Shown here: positions 35,101 to 46,348 of the stretch, piece by piece
Position numbering within the stretch: the first letter of the stretch is position 1
Layout: every line of letters starts with the position of its first letter
NCBI GenBank assembly: GCA_030141605.1
Contig: JAQGDQ010000814.1
Location: forward strand, 34,027 to 92,823
DNA: 58,797 nucleotides
Reading direction: 5' to 3'
DNA from: Tubiluchus corallicola
Lineage: Eukaryota; Priapulida; Priapulimorpha; Priapulimorphida; Tubiluchidae
Program-made: the position numbers and the translations under genes
The notes under the pieces: model-generated
The model's input: the letters and a program-made list of their open reading frames with translations, nothing else
The model's database searches: none
What the model was told of the DNA's origin: nothing

Positions 35101-36454
35101 CATCAAACTGTGGATCATACCTGCTGGTTTATTCCAAATTAATGTTCAACTATATTAGAATTAGAAAAATTATTGCCAGCCCATTGCTTATTATTACTAT
35201 TAATCTGCAAATTATCAGGAGCTTGTAAGTAAGAAACTTCACTACTAAAACCCCCTTTCAGGTATAAGGACAAGTACTAACTGACACATCTTTAGCAACA
35301 GAGTGCTGCCCATAATAATTAAATGCAACGTTCCCTCATATTTGACGCAATAGCATAATCTCCTGCTGTTGCTTATCGTACCGAGTATGCGATTGTAGTA
35401 TTACGTGACCCATTTAATTGTTAGTCTACTACACTAAAGTACTGAATTAGTCTATGCTGCCATCTACAGTCGTTTTTTACTCTAATTGTACAAATTTTGT
35501 TAGATATTAATTGATTTTGTTTCTAAATATTGTTTCCCTTTGCTTTTATAGATATTCATTAATCAGGGTAATTAGATTGTTAATTTCATGCTTTACTTCT
35601 GGTTCTAACTCTCTTATTCAAGTTAAAATAGAAAAAAATTATAACACAATTTTCTGTAAGCAAATAATCTTTATTCTGCTATCAAACAAGCCAAGTAGAG
35701 TTTGATTTTGTGACTAGTAGTCTATAGAGTATAGGTGACCATTTCATTTATGATCTGTATGCATGAATGTGATGTACCTTCCAGTAGGAACTTGAAGCTC
35801 TGGTCATGTGATTTACAGCTCATTTCTCTCAAGGCAGGTAAATATCAGTTGATCTAGAGAGAGCAATGTTAAAGGATGCAAATGTTCTACTATTAAAGCA
35901 ATGTTAAAGAATGCAAAATTTCTACAGTATCATATTGCTAACTTTTATGACTGTTTGTTCAGTTTTGTTACTGAAGTGAACATTGTATACGTTTTAAAGT
36001 AAAATGATTGCAAGTTTCTACACCTGCCAATTAAATTATTAAATACACATTAGTATGCCAATGCTTTGTGCTAGTTTATGCTAGCAATGCAAAATTTTCA
36101 TTTGTGTAAACATTGGCACTTGGATGTGTAATGGGAGTGGACTTCTGTATTGGTGTTTTAATTGGTTATGCCAAAATTCACATGGCCGAAATACGCGAAT
36201 TGTGCTGATGGATGCAGATAAAAAGAATTATTGCCCAATGCTCTAAGCTGCAGAAATGCATTAACCTAATGCACTTCCGCAGTTTCGTATCCATCAACAC
36301 AGTTTGTGGTTTTCAGCCATGTGAATTCTGAGAAGTTTCAGCTTACAGAAACTCTAATCAAGATCTACAAAACCTGGCTGACACAGGCTGAACTCACCAA
36401 GGGAAAACAAGCAGTCGTTTTGCAATCTACTGCAAACCTATATTAACTGACTGA

Positions 36455-36479
36455 CAGTTAATCATATTCTGATTAACCG
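36455..36479. repeat. 25-bp palindrome family, copy 7
   Basis: CAGTTAATCA, TATTC, TGATTAACCG: 9 of 10 arm pairs. Confidence 0.8.
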
Positions 36480-36518
36480 TGAATATAGGTAAATCGAAAT
36501 GGCATTGTTTGTGAACAA

Positions 36519-36543
36519 CAGTTAATCACAATGCGACCAACTG
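36519..36543. repeat. 25-bp palindrome family, copy 8 (decayed)
   Basis: CAGTTAATCA ... CGACCAACTG, 39 bp beyond copy 7. The pairing of copies 7 and 8 resembles that of copies 5 and 6. Confidence 0.65.
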
Positions 36544-37496
36544 TTCCATCACCAGTGCACAATTTCGGCACCTGCCTGCACAGCACTGTTATAAATTTCC
36601 CTAATGCAAACTGCCATTTCTGTTCCTGTCTGTGTTCTCATCTAAGTCATCATTAAATTTTATTATTGTCTGCCTAGCTCTACATTCACATTTCATTTCT
36701 AACCAAGAAGAAGGTCTTATTTGCCAATTATCAATATCCACCTCAGCTGTTTTATAAGCACTAACCTGACTTTCCCCTGCTTGGATCTCATTCTTGGCAC
36801 AATCCAAAGTCTGCACACCATAATGTTACCTGTGGCTATTTCAGGTAATAAGTGTATGTCGATCGTCTTCGCTCAGTTCTAAATAGCATAGTGCAACTTT
36901 ATGTTAAACCTTGACAGGAAATCTGTTAAGGAGGGCATCAAAACACGGATAAAATCTAGACAACACGGCAACTTTGATGAATAATAACGGTTATAATAAC
37001 CTTCAATAATCAATAAACATAACTGGTATTAATTTTACTTCCAACTATCAGTGTGCTGAGAACATCAGACTGTACACCTTTTCTCACTTTATATCACAAT
37101 CAGCAACCTTCTCTACTAACAAGCATATCTGTGATTCTGTAACTTCCTCGCTAAAATATCAATTATAATCGAGTACCATGAACAATAATTTTGCTGACAC
37201 CAACTGCATCGAATCAAACTTTAAAATTAAAGCCAACTGAAAATCATTTCGTTTACATGGGATGATCATTGCAGAAAGCATGAACATTGTAAAGACGTTC
37301 TTCTTGCTTGCATTGTAGCAACTCCCTGTGGAACAAGGTGGTACAGTATCATGCAGTGTTGTCAATACACTGTTCAGCAAGACAAAACAAATTAAGAAAA
37401 CAAAAGCAGACTGCTACTTGGTGCAATTGGCAATTAAAAATAGCCTAAATGCATATACAACAATGCAGTTTGCATTGGGAACTATGATGATATTAT

Positions 37497-37570
37497 AGTG
37501 GTGGTGATGATGATTTTGACGAAGATGACCTGTGGGAATTATGATGATGATGATGTCAATGATGATGATC
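37497..37570. repeat. (GAT)n microsatellite
   Basis: Interrupted GAT/GGT triplets, including two runs of four to five GATGATGAT units. Confidence 0.88.
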
Positions 37571-38223
37571 GCTTGAATAATATATCACACCAGCACTAAA
37601 TTTTGCTTTATCTCAAATAATTGAAATAAACATTTATAATTTCATATAGGCTTAATTGTGTATTGTGGATAGAAATTAAATGTGGGGTTTTTAATTGTTT
37701 CTTACTCTTAAAATACTAATTATTAACATTTTAATTTTAGTGTCTGCAAATTTTAAAATTTGTAAATACCCACTGGCATTAGTACTATCATTATTTACTC
37801 AATTATTTTGCAATATCATAATGTCAATCATTGTAATTCAATGTTAGTTCAATTGACATGTCTGTTGAGTTACTGTGTTTGATTATCTATAATTCACAAT
37901 ACTATTTGAAATAATTCACAAATGGCAAAATTAGCTGTCTGACACAATTGCCAATTGCCTGCACTCATCCAGCATCTTAATTCCCGTATGGGCAGTTCGC
38001 CACTACCACAACAACTCCAGTTACCGGGCCAGTTATGTTAACTGTAATATTATGACTAGGAAGTGACATGAAATCACAGGCCAACTAAGATTTGCCTTTT
38101 ATGCCAGCATTGCCAGAATGAGCCGTAATAGAACTACATATAATGCCAATATTTACTGGGATGTTAAATAAATCTACTGTGTAGCATATACAGAAAATGC
38201 TAACAAGAAATATATGTTAGATG

Positions 38224-38342
38224 TTAATATAAATAAAAAAGGAAAAAAACGACAAGTAATAGTAAATCATATTTAAGTAATTATTTGTATCTCTGACAGC
38301 TTTTCTGATGGACTGATGTAAGTCATGTTTTTTTCTATAATG
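38224..38342 (+). repeat. Dispersed repeat, second family, copy 2
   Basis: Counterpart of 25226-25372. Shared features are TTAATATAAATAAAAAAG, GTATCTCTGACAG, TGATGGACTGATG and a TTTTTTCTATAAT end. Confidence 0.6.
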
Positions 38343-38934
38343 GTTTATAAAGAAAATTAGAAATTAAAGTGTATAGTGACTTTTGTGACACCCTGTATAT
38401 ATACATATTTACAGTAATAAAATCACAACACGTATAAATAATTGTGTGTGTGCGTTCAGTCTCCGGACTGATGTTTTACACTAGTGTCAAATTGTTAGTA
38501 AATTATGCATGATGAAAAACATTGATGACGCTATGTTAGTAAGTAAAAAAAACTCAAGATTTACAATTCAGATATTTTTACATGTAATTAAAAAAACTTT
38601 TAAATTTAAGTTTATGTATAATTCACAAATTTATAAAGAAAGTTAAATATTCACATTTATATTTACATGTGTATAATTTTACGTAATTAAAAGCCATAAC
38701 ACAAATAATTTCGATTGACTTCACTGATTTTTTGTTATTGTTGCTGTTGTTCATCAGTTGCTAAATTATTAAAACAAAAAATTAGAATTAAGATGACCAG
38801 TTGCACCATCTTATGGGTGTGAATATTAAGAAAACAATATCCAGTTATTGTAAATTGGTGGTAATATAAAAGGATAGCCTGTAGACAGCAGTAAATAGTA
38901 ATTCATTTATCGTTTTTATGTGCTGGTCTTGAGT

Positions 38935-39440
38935 AATTTGTTAGCAAAGTACTTTTAATTCTTTCTTGAAGCTTGTTGGGCTAGTTGATGATTCAAGTTT
39001 GAGTGGGGCTGTATTCCAAAGATTGACTGCTATTTTTGAAACTGAGTTATGCCCATATTTGTTTTTAGTTTGCATTTGAAGTAGATTGCAAGTTCTTTCA
39101 TTTAATTTTCTATCCTTCAAAAAGGGAACATCATTTCTTTCAAATGCTTTATTAATATTTTCAATACAATTCCAAATGAACAGCAGCGCATTATACTGGA
39201 TGCTGGATTAAATTGTGAAAATATTTAATTTTTACCTACATTGGTTGTCAAGTAAGACTGGTCAGCAATGGCATCCATAAGTAAAATGAGGTAGGATCAT
39301 AGGTTTATAAATAAGTAGTTTGGTTTGATATTTAGTTGACCTTTAACCTGTTTTAGAAATGATGTGCTTTGTGACATTTTTTGCATTACATTTTTTATAA
39401 TGGTTTTCCCATATTAAATGTTTGTCAGTTTCTATGCCTC
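38935..39440 (-). pseudogene. Non-LTR (LINE) reverse transcriptase C-terminal relic
   Basis: The minus strand encodes a decayed LINE C-terminus: IFWGIETDKHLIWENHYKK, ILPHFTYGC, RNDVPFLKDRKLNERTC, YGHNSVSKIAVNLWNTAPL and SFKKELKVLC before a stop. The G.N.....A..LWN..P...FKK order is typical of the end of CR1/Jockey-type ORF2. Internal stops are present. Confidence 0.78.
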
Positions 39441-39589
39441 AAAAAATTTGGCTGTTCTAAACTGTTGACTTGTATTCCTTAAATACTAGATTTAGCGTTA
39501 CATTTTCAATGTCACAAAATAAAACATCATTGTAAAACATTCTACGTAAACTAAAAAATGAAATTGAAGAACAGAGCTGTGTTAAGCAA

Positions 39590-40990
39590 ATTTTAATTAA
39601 TTACCTAACAAAGATATTAAATCAAAGCGGAAAATAATAAATGAACTAGTGAAGCTAAAAGTCCAAAAAAATTCTCCCACCTCATAACCCAATCTCAAAT
39701 AATAGCTGATAAATTTAATAAAGTTTTTGTTGAGGTTGGTGTGTCAGCTGCAAAAAATATTCCAAGTAGTAAGTTAATGGTATTAATAAACAGTATTTTT
39801 CACCCTCATTTAAAATTTCATAATGAATTTAGATTCAAATCGAATCAATTAGAAGTATTTTCATTATTACCGAGCCTAAATAGCAGTAAAACTGCTGGTG
39901 CAGATGGCTTCAGTCTACATTTTGTTGAAATTAATCTGCCAGTCCAATAATTTGCAAACATTTGGCTTTAATATACATGTAAAACCATTAATTTTTAGCA
40001 CTGCTTTTTTTCAAAAAGGCTTAACAAACTTACAGAACTAACTTATTTTAACAGCTCAACAAACTTCACAAAATAATTCCTGTGCATAAATCAAGTACTG
40101 ATACTATAATTATTAACGAATTTCATTTTCAAGTGTCTTCTCTAACATACTGGAGAAAAATAGCATTTATCACTCATCATTTTTCACAAAACCGAATCTT
40201 ATATGACTATCAATTTGGCTTTCATAAATCACATTCGACAACATTGGCGTTAATTGAAAGAGCCAATAAAAACCATGCAGAAACACTTGATAATGATGTG
40301 TGACTTTTCGACATATCAAGGACATTTGGTACTCTAAACCTTTATATTCTTCTAGACAAGTTACATTACTATAGCATAAGACAACTGTCTCGATCCTGGT
40401 TTAAAAGCTGCCTTTTTGATCGTTTTCAATAACCATGTTATCCTATAGCCTTCCAATTAAATATGATAAGTCTTTATGATTTTACTTTGGGACGTCTGTT
40501 ATTTTTTGTACGTACGAGAGATGCTATTAGGTTATGTCATTATAGAAAAACGTCACCGTTAAATGTTTAGGAATATTTCTTGGTGAGGACTTAGTTTGGA
40601 AGTATCAATCCGGTAAACTCTTGAAATTATCTATAAATTATGGCGATTATTATGCAGACTTGATAATAGAAAAAACCAGTGAAAATTTATTACAGCTTAG
40701 TATATACGTAGCTAACATATAAGGTCATGTCTGGGGGGGGGGGTATAATGTAAAACTAACCTGGAAGGTCTATAATTAATTCGATACAAATTTCTAAAAT
40801 ATTCCTTGTAAGATAATATTATGATCAGATCATGTACTGCTATGTTCAAATATGATCTACAATACATCTCACACTCTTTCTATTAAAGAAATATACCGTA
40901 ACTACTGTCATCATTTCATGTATCAATAGCATCATTCACTTCTTAGTCAACCACTCGTGTGTATGTACAGTTCACATGCACCATAGAAAT
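39590..40990 (+). pseudogene. Non-LTR (LINE) reverse transcriptase relic, opposite orientation
   Basis: + strand frames contain IADKFNKVFVEVG, KTAGADG (RT entry motif), ILYDYQFGFHKSHSTTLALIE, LLDKLHYYSIR, SWFKSCLFDR, VKCLGIFLGEDLVWK and LSIKEIYRNYCHHF. These are in the natural order of a CR1/Jockey-like RT, with frameshifts between them. The catalytic FxDD region was not recognised intact. The adjacent relic at 38935-39440 points the other way, so at least two insertions or an inversion are needed. Confidence 0.82.
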
Positions 40991-43584
40991 GCCCAAAAAT
41001 AATTTTAAAGTTATTGCAGCTATTACGTTTGTGCCATACCTACAAAATTGCAAGTTAAACCACATAAACTTGCCATTGTTGCCTTAAAAACGTTGCACTA
41101 ATTCAGCTTCAGCGGCCTGCCGAGTGCTTTTCTTGCAACAAGTGGCTTCCATGTATACGTCCGTCAACTGGGCGCTTCCGGTGAGCTCTGCGGATTCCAA
41201 AGCAGAATCTCCATCAGAAATGATTCGAATTATATCTAATTGCATTATTCAGTCCACAACGCTCGCCGAAACCAGACGAAGTTAAACCTGATATTGGTAA
41301 CTCATATATGTGTCGACTTGAAATCATAATAAAAATCTGCATGCTGCGGTCAGTTGCCGCCGAAAAGTCTAATTTTCCTCAATCGCGATGTGAGCTAATT
41401 CAAAAGCTACACACGCTGCCTCTGCAAAAATAACCCACGCTAATTGTGTGCATTCAGGAATACATCATACGCCATAAACTGTACAGCGTGTGTTGTTCAG
41501 TAAAATAAATATCAAAATGCCAGCGTCTCAAAACCTACCGATGACAATGCTTGTTTTTCAAACGAATGATTCGTTTATTTTGCAAGTGTCACTATAAGCC
41601 TTCTAATGAAACAACGGAAAAAATTAATTTGCCTCAATTTGGCACAGTTTGCGCTGTGTGCGTTCACGTGCAGCTGTTTTTTAAGTGTGACTTATTTTAG
41701 CCGAACATCGTCATCATCGTTATTTCTAAATCTCTAAGAATTCACTATGGTGTCGAAAAGAAGCATAATTTTGCAGTAACTTAAACCATGAGTGTCCGCT
41801 GACCAAGATAACAAAAATGTTTATTTAAAATTGTGTTTATCATATGTCAAATTTTCCCAGCACTGCTAGACTTTGCATGCGATACATATCTATATATAGG
41901 ATTGCTTGTACGTATTGACATAAAAATACACTGCATATTATAGTGGTACAAGCAACACTTAATAAAATTATAGTAGTGCTTCGCTACGTTTTTTCAGCAG
42001 GCAGCCCTTTAAGTTTGCACTTAATCCAATCCCCGAACCTATTAATAATTTTTCCATCACTTATTTGCAATTATATATAAAGCCCTATACCACAGAAATT
42101 AATATAGTAATAAAATTTTGCCTTCGGCTAAGATTCGCCTGTTCTAAATTTGCAACGCTCGAAGTAAATTTATTTTATCGTTTTATCTTTTCAGTCATAT
42201 AGACGTTGTACAGCATACTATGTCATTAGTATGCACTGCAAAATGTCATTTATATAGGTAAATGATATAGGCTCTATACTTGTTAGAAAGTCTATAAATT
42301 GAGTTATAGTCCTAGTACTCGCGTTTCTGTGGACTGCTAGTCCTGTGTGCATTCATTTCGCCTTTTGTACTCAACCATATTATCTCAAAATTGGTGTGCA
42401 CAAACTACAAATAAATAACATGTAACTTTACATAAACATGTTTGTAAATTATGCTAACGACGAGTAAATTATGAGCATGAGAAGTTTACTGTACTCAATA
42501 AAAATCTGTTTTTAAAGTTTAATCTTTGTAAACCTGCCATTTGAACATTTCTAAGTGTAGAAATATCTAGATATTATATCACAGCAGTGCATTGGTCCAA
42601 TTGTCCATAATTGACTTTTAAATCTTTATTTTTGTTGTCATTTCATTTTTTGATCATGCTATATTATTTCGTTTGCGGCAATACGACGAATGCGGAAATA
42701 GTGCAATTAAAATCATTGAAGTTGATCAGTGATTAACAAAAATGTCAGATCAATCTTTTTAAGTAATTTTTCCGGGGGCATAAAATTAACTTATTCAATG
42801 AAAGAATAAAGCGTTCTTGCATGCGTATTTGAGAGCCGTGTGCTCTGTGACACGCTCGGGAAAAACACTGCGCCGGTGTATAATTGACCAACTTCATACG
42901 AAACAGAATAAGTTATATCAAGCTGTTACTGAAAACATGTGTGGTAGGCCTTTATTACTATGCAAGGCGCATCTGAACAGTATCCTAGCAAGTAGCAACG
43001 CCGTGATGCAGAGCTACGAGAGGTATCAAACAACTAATGAAAATCTAACATAATTACGTGTTAAAACGCGACATCACACGCGCAACGTGCTTTCAAATAA
43101 ACTTCATTAATATTTTCAGCCATCATTAGGGGCAGTGGAGTTATTTTTCTTGGCTTTTCCTCAAGTTGATTCGCCCCCGTCAAGTTTCAGCCTACTTGTC
43201 ATTCTGGATGCGTCAAACGCTATACTTTACTGCATTGATTATATAGCCGGCCAAGACAGTTGATGAGTCCTTGCCGAGCAAGTAAATTAGACATGGCTCA
43301 TGATGGCTGCCTCGCTGGTATCGCAAATAATGGATGGACGCTGAAACTTGCTTGATACTGTAACAAACCTATTATTTTCTGCGGCGAATTGTCAATGGAG
43401 TGCAAGTCCAAGGATTGGGCAAACATTGTAATATGTAGAAAAGTACAGTCAGCTAGAGTAAATGTGATCTTCCAAAGGAATGAGCACCTTGAACGATTTT
43501 ATTGAAAGCAAGGCGATTTTTCACCTCCAAATTCATTTTTGCATAAAAAATACATCTCACGCTTATGTAGTGCAGAATCCCCTT
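40991..43584. other. Intergenic, no gene recognised
   Basis: A moderately GC-richer patch at 41090-41300 and short frames such as 42817-43053 show no known domain. No repeats were resolved. Confidence 0.45.
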
Positions 43585-43875
43585 CAGTGGCGAAACTATG
43601 CACCCATAGACTTCTGCACTGCGAGTGGGCTCACGTTTAAGAAAATCGCATTGTGTTTGGGTTATTATACCAATTGTTTATAAAAGCCGAATGCGAGAAT
43701 TACTTTTCCGGAATATTATTCATAAACAACTGACGTATACATTTTTCACTGAGCGCGCAAAAACAAAGTTCCTAATGAAAACCGCAAAAAATGCACTAAA
43801 TGAAGCAAAATATATTTTTGTAAGTGGGCTCTAGTAGGCATGAGGGGCCCGTCAACATACATTGTTACGCCGCTG
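43585..43875. mobile_element. Probable hAT-type MITE (291 bp)
   Basis: Left end CAGTGGCGAAACTATG, right end in reverse complement CAGCGGCGTAACAATG (13 of 16 identical), the CAGNGGCG start common in hAT elements. The flanking octamers ATCCCCTT and AATCCTCT are only partly alike, so the target duplication is decayed or the borders are off by a base. Noncoding. Confidence 0.55.
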
Positions 43876-44219
43876 AATCCTCTAAAAAGTCATTTCACCC
43901 TTACCTAATCAAAAAGTTTTACAAACTAGCAGACTGTATCTGGTAATCAATATCGTACTAGCAGTAATATGCACATAAATATAATACTAATCAGAATCTT
44001 TACATAAATATGTTTACTGTTTTCTGTTTTCGACATAATTTTACTATGTTACGAGTCTGATAAAACAAAAACGTGTAAATGGTAGAACATGCGTCACGTA
44101 ATATGATTGCACTATGTTACCATGTAATATAGAATAGATAATCTAATTTAGTGTAACATAATGCAACATCGCGTAATGTAGCGTAACATGACGTAACGTA
44201 ATACAATTTAAGCAAACTT
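43876..44219. other. Short intergenic stretch
   Basis: AT-rich, with a run of GTAAC/GTAA words (ATGTAGCGTAACATGACGTAACGTAATAC region at about 44095-44205) that looks like a degenerate simple repeat. No gene. Confidence 0.5.
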
Positions 44220-45100
44220 GAGCCGCGTTTTCACTGCGTCCGCACAGATACTTACAGACACAGACTTTTCTGTCCGCACGTTTTACGTCCGCAAAGTTGT
44301 TTCCATTGAGACCTCACTCATTTCGAACAACACCTCATAAATACGCCAGAATTTTAGCGCGAAGTTCTAGACATGAGACTTTCTACAACAAAGAAGATTT
44401 TATTTTGCTATGGACCTCTGGTGGTTAAAGAAAAAGGCAATTAAGCGACACAAGAAGCAACAACATTATTTTTGAGTTTGAAAACCATGAACACCAAGGC
44501 GAATTACAACAAGTTGTAATTGATGAAAAAATGCCTAAATTGTTTGAAAATGCAACCTGCAACCTTGATTAGATGTTGGGAATTGTATTTCACCCGAACA
44601 GGATCTTGTTGTTATGTTAAGATAAACAAAGCCAACAATCACTTAACTGTACCTCGGCATGAAATTATTGCAGTATTTAAAATTTTGATAATTATTATTA
44701 TACGCGTACCATATTATATGTAATTAATGACTAATTGTAATTATTAATGAGACTTGCAATAAAATTTGGATAGCCTACAGTGCATTCAGCATCGAGCACT
44801 AGACAAGCTTTCGTGAATTTCTCCTGTTGGTTCGGTGCCCTGGCAGCAGCAAAGTACTGGTCGACTTGAACTTGGCTATTTTTCACTTGGTGGTGAAGCC
44901 AAATAGTTGCAGTTTCATTGAAATCCTGTGCAAAACGTGTGTTGCATGCCCATATATTACAATTTCACAGCGTGCTTTGCAGTGGAATGTAAATGGACCT
45001 ATTGTTTTCACTTCAAATAAAAAAACGCGTTTTAATAAGTAACTAACAATGTTTTGAAGCTTATATTTTTCCCTTGTAACGCCACATCTATGCAAGGCCA
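44220..45100 (+). mobile_element. PIF/Harbinger deletion derivative, left copy
   Basis: Begins with a terminal sequence GAGCCGCGTTTTCACTGCG that matches the start of the right copy at 45238. The region 44277-44530 is the inverted counterpart of 46085-46348. It encodes a stop-ridden transposase N-terminus (LWWLKKKAIKRHKKQQ at about 44409) and, at about 44810-44880, the transposase C-terminus (GSVPWQQQSTGR). The catalytic DDE middle is absent. The right-hand end of this copy was not found. Confidence 0.7.
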
Positions 45101-45237
45101 TTTTCAGGACAAAGTTGATATTATTGTTGCAATAAGATTGTAAATATACTATAAATTTACAGAAATGCGTGGATCATAGAATTGCAAAATCAGACCTTAA
45201 TATACTGGAAAGTGAACTTTATAACAAAAACTCCTTA

Positions 45238-46348
45238 GGCCGCGTTTCCACTGCGCCCGCACAGACACGCACAGACACAGACTGTTTCTGTATGACTCAC
45301 ACGTATGTATCAAATTGATACAATGGCCCGACTTTGAATACGATTGTTTTACGTGTCTGTCGTTTCCACTGCGACCGCACGGAAAGCCACGTATACGCAC
45401 GGATCCGCACTTTAATTGTTCAACCTTTTTTGTTTGTTTGCAAACACGCTGTAAAAATTGCAATATGTGGACGTGCAAAATCGTAGTCAACTGCAACATA
45501 TTAGTAATAAGAAGGAAAAAATCTAAAGTAGATAATTTTAAGGCTTCGCACAAGATTTCGTTGAAACTGTTACCGTTTGTCTTCACCGCCAATTGAAAAA
45601 TGGTTAGGTTACACTCGACCAATACGTTGCTGCTGCCAGGGCACTGAACCAGCAGGAAAAATAAAGTAATCCAAGAACGCTTGTCTAGTACTCATTGCTG
45701 AACTTACTGGACGTCCACGCGTTTCCGCTACATCCTGTATTAGTTCCAGGACAGCTTGGTAAGGCTCGTTGCATTCTAGGGGAGCCCGACCAGGTTCTTC
45801 ATGGAGAATAAAATTATGCAATACGCTTATGGCTTTCACTGTTTCACACGCAAAAGGTACTTGCACCTGCATTGGCTGATGTAAAAATTCGAATAATAAT
45901 TTCATGCTAAGATACAGTTAATTAGTTGTTGGCTCTGTTTACCTTAGCGTAACAACAAGGCACTGTTCTGGTGAAATACAATCCCGAAAATTTGTGTTCT
46001 GTTTCTAAAGATGTTCAGAACACAAATCAAGCAAAATTCGGAAGGTTGTAGGTTACATTCTCAAATAACTAAGGCACATTTCTTCATCCATTACAACTTG
46101 TTGCAACAAATGATGATATTCGCCCAGCTGTCCACGGTTTTCAAATATAGGGTGTAGCCAAAAACGATGCTGTCGCTTTCTGTATCGCCTACTTGCCTTT
46201 TTCTTTAACCACCACAGCAAAATAAAAATCTTCTTTCTTCTAGAATCTCTTGTTTAGAATTTCGCGCTAAACTTTTGGCTCATTTATGACGTATTTTATG
46301 GAATGAGTGCGGTCCCAATGGAAACAACTTTTGCGGACGTAAAACGTC
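45238..46348 (-). mobile_element. PIF/Harbinger deletion derivative, right copy
   Basis: Starts with GGCCGCGTTTCCACTGCG after TTA (45235-45237), the trinucleotide target used by Harbinger transposases. On the minus strand it keeps the transposase N-terminus at about 46230-46060 (WWLKKKASRRYRKRQHRFWL, then GEYHHLLQQV) and, at 45905-45609, the C-terminus (VKAISVLHNFILHEEPG, RQAFLDYFIFPAGSVPWQQQ). The catalytic core is deleted and the outer 60 bp or so at the right end are missing. Confidence 0.78.
45609..45905 (-). pseudogene. Harbinger transposase C-terminal remnant
   Basis: 98 residues ending RIGRV before TAA. The AISVLHNFI motif and the R.AFL.YF end are standard for the last part of the DDE_Tnp_4-type nuclease. 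A diverged copy of the same end lies inverted at about 44810-44880. Confidence 0.8.

Larger units (their letters stand above)
35101..38934. other. Intergenic, no gene recognised
   Basis: AT-rich with many TAATTA-type words. Contains the palindromes at 36455 and 36519, the GAT microsatellite at 37497-37570 and a dispersed repeat copy at 38224-38342. The minus-strand frame at 36601-36816 has no recognised domain. Confidence 0.5.

Noticed and set aside
45197-45622. 141-residue minus-strand frame
   Set aside because: Lies in the noncoding end of the Harbinger derivative and does not match transposase in that frame.
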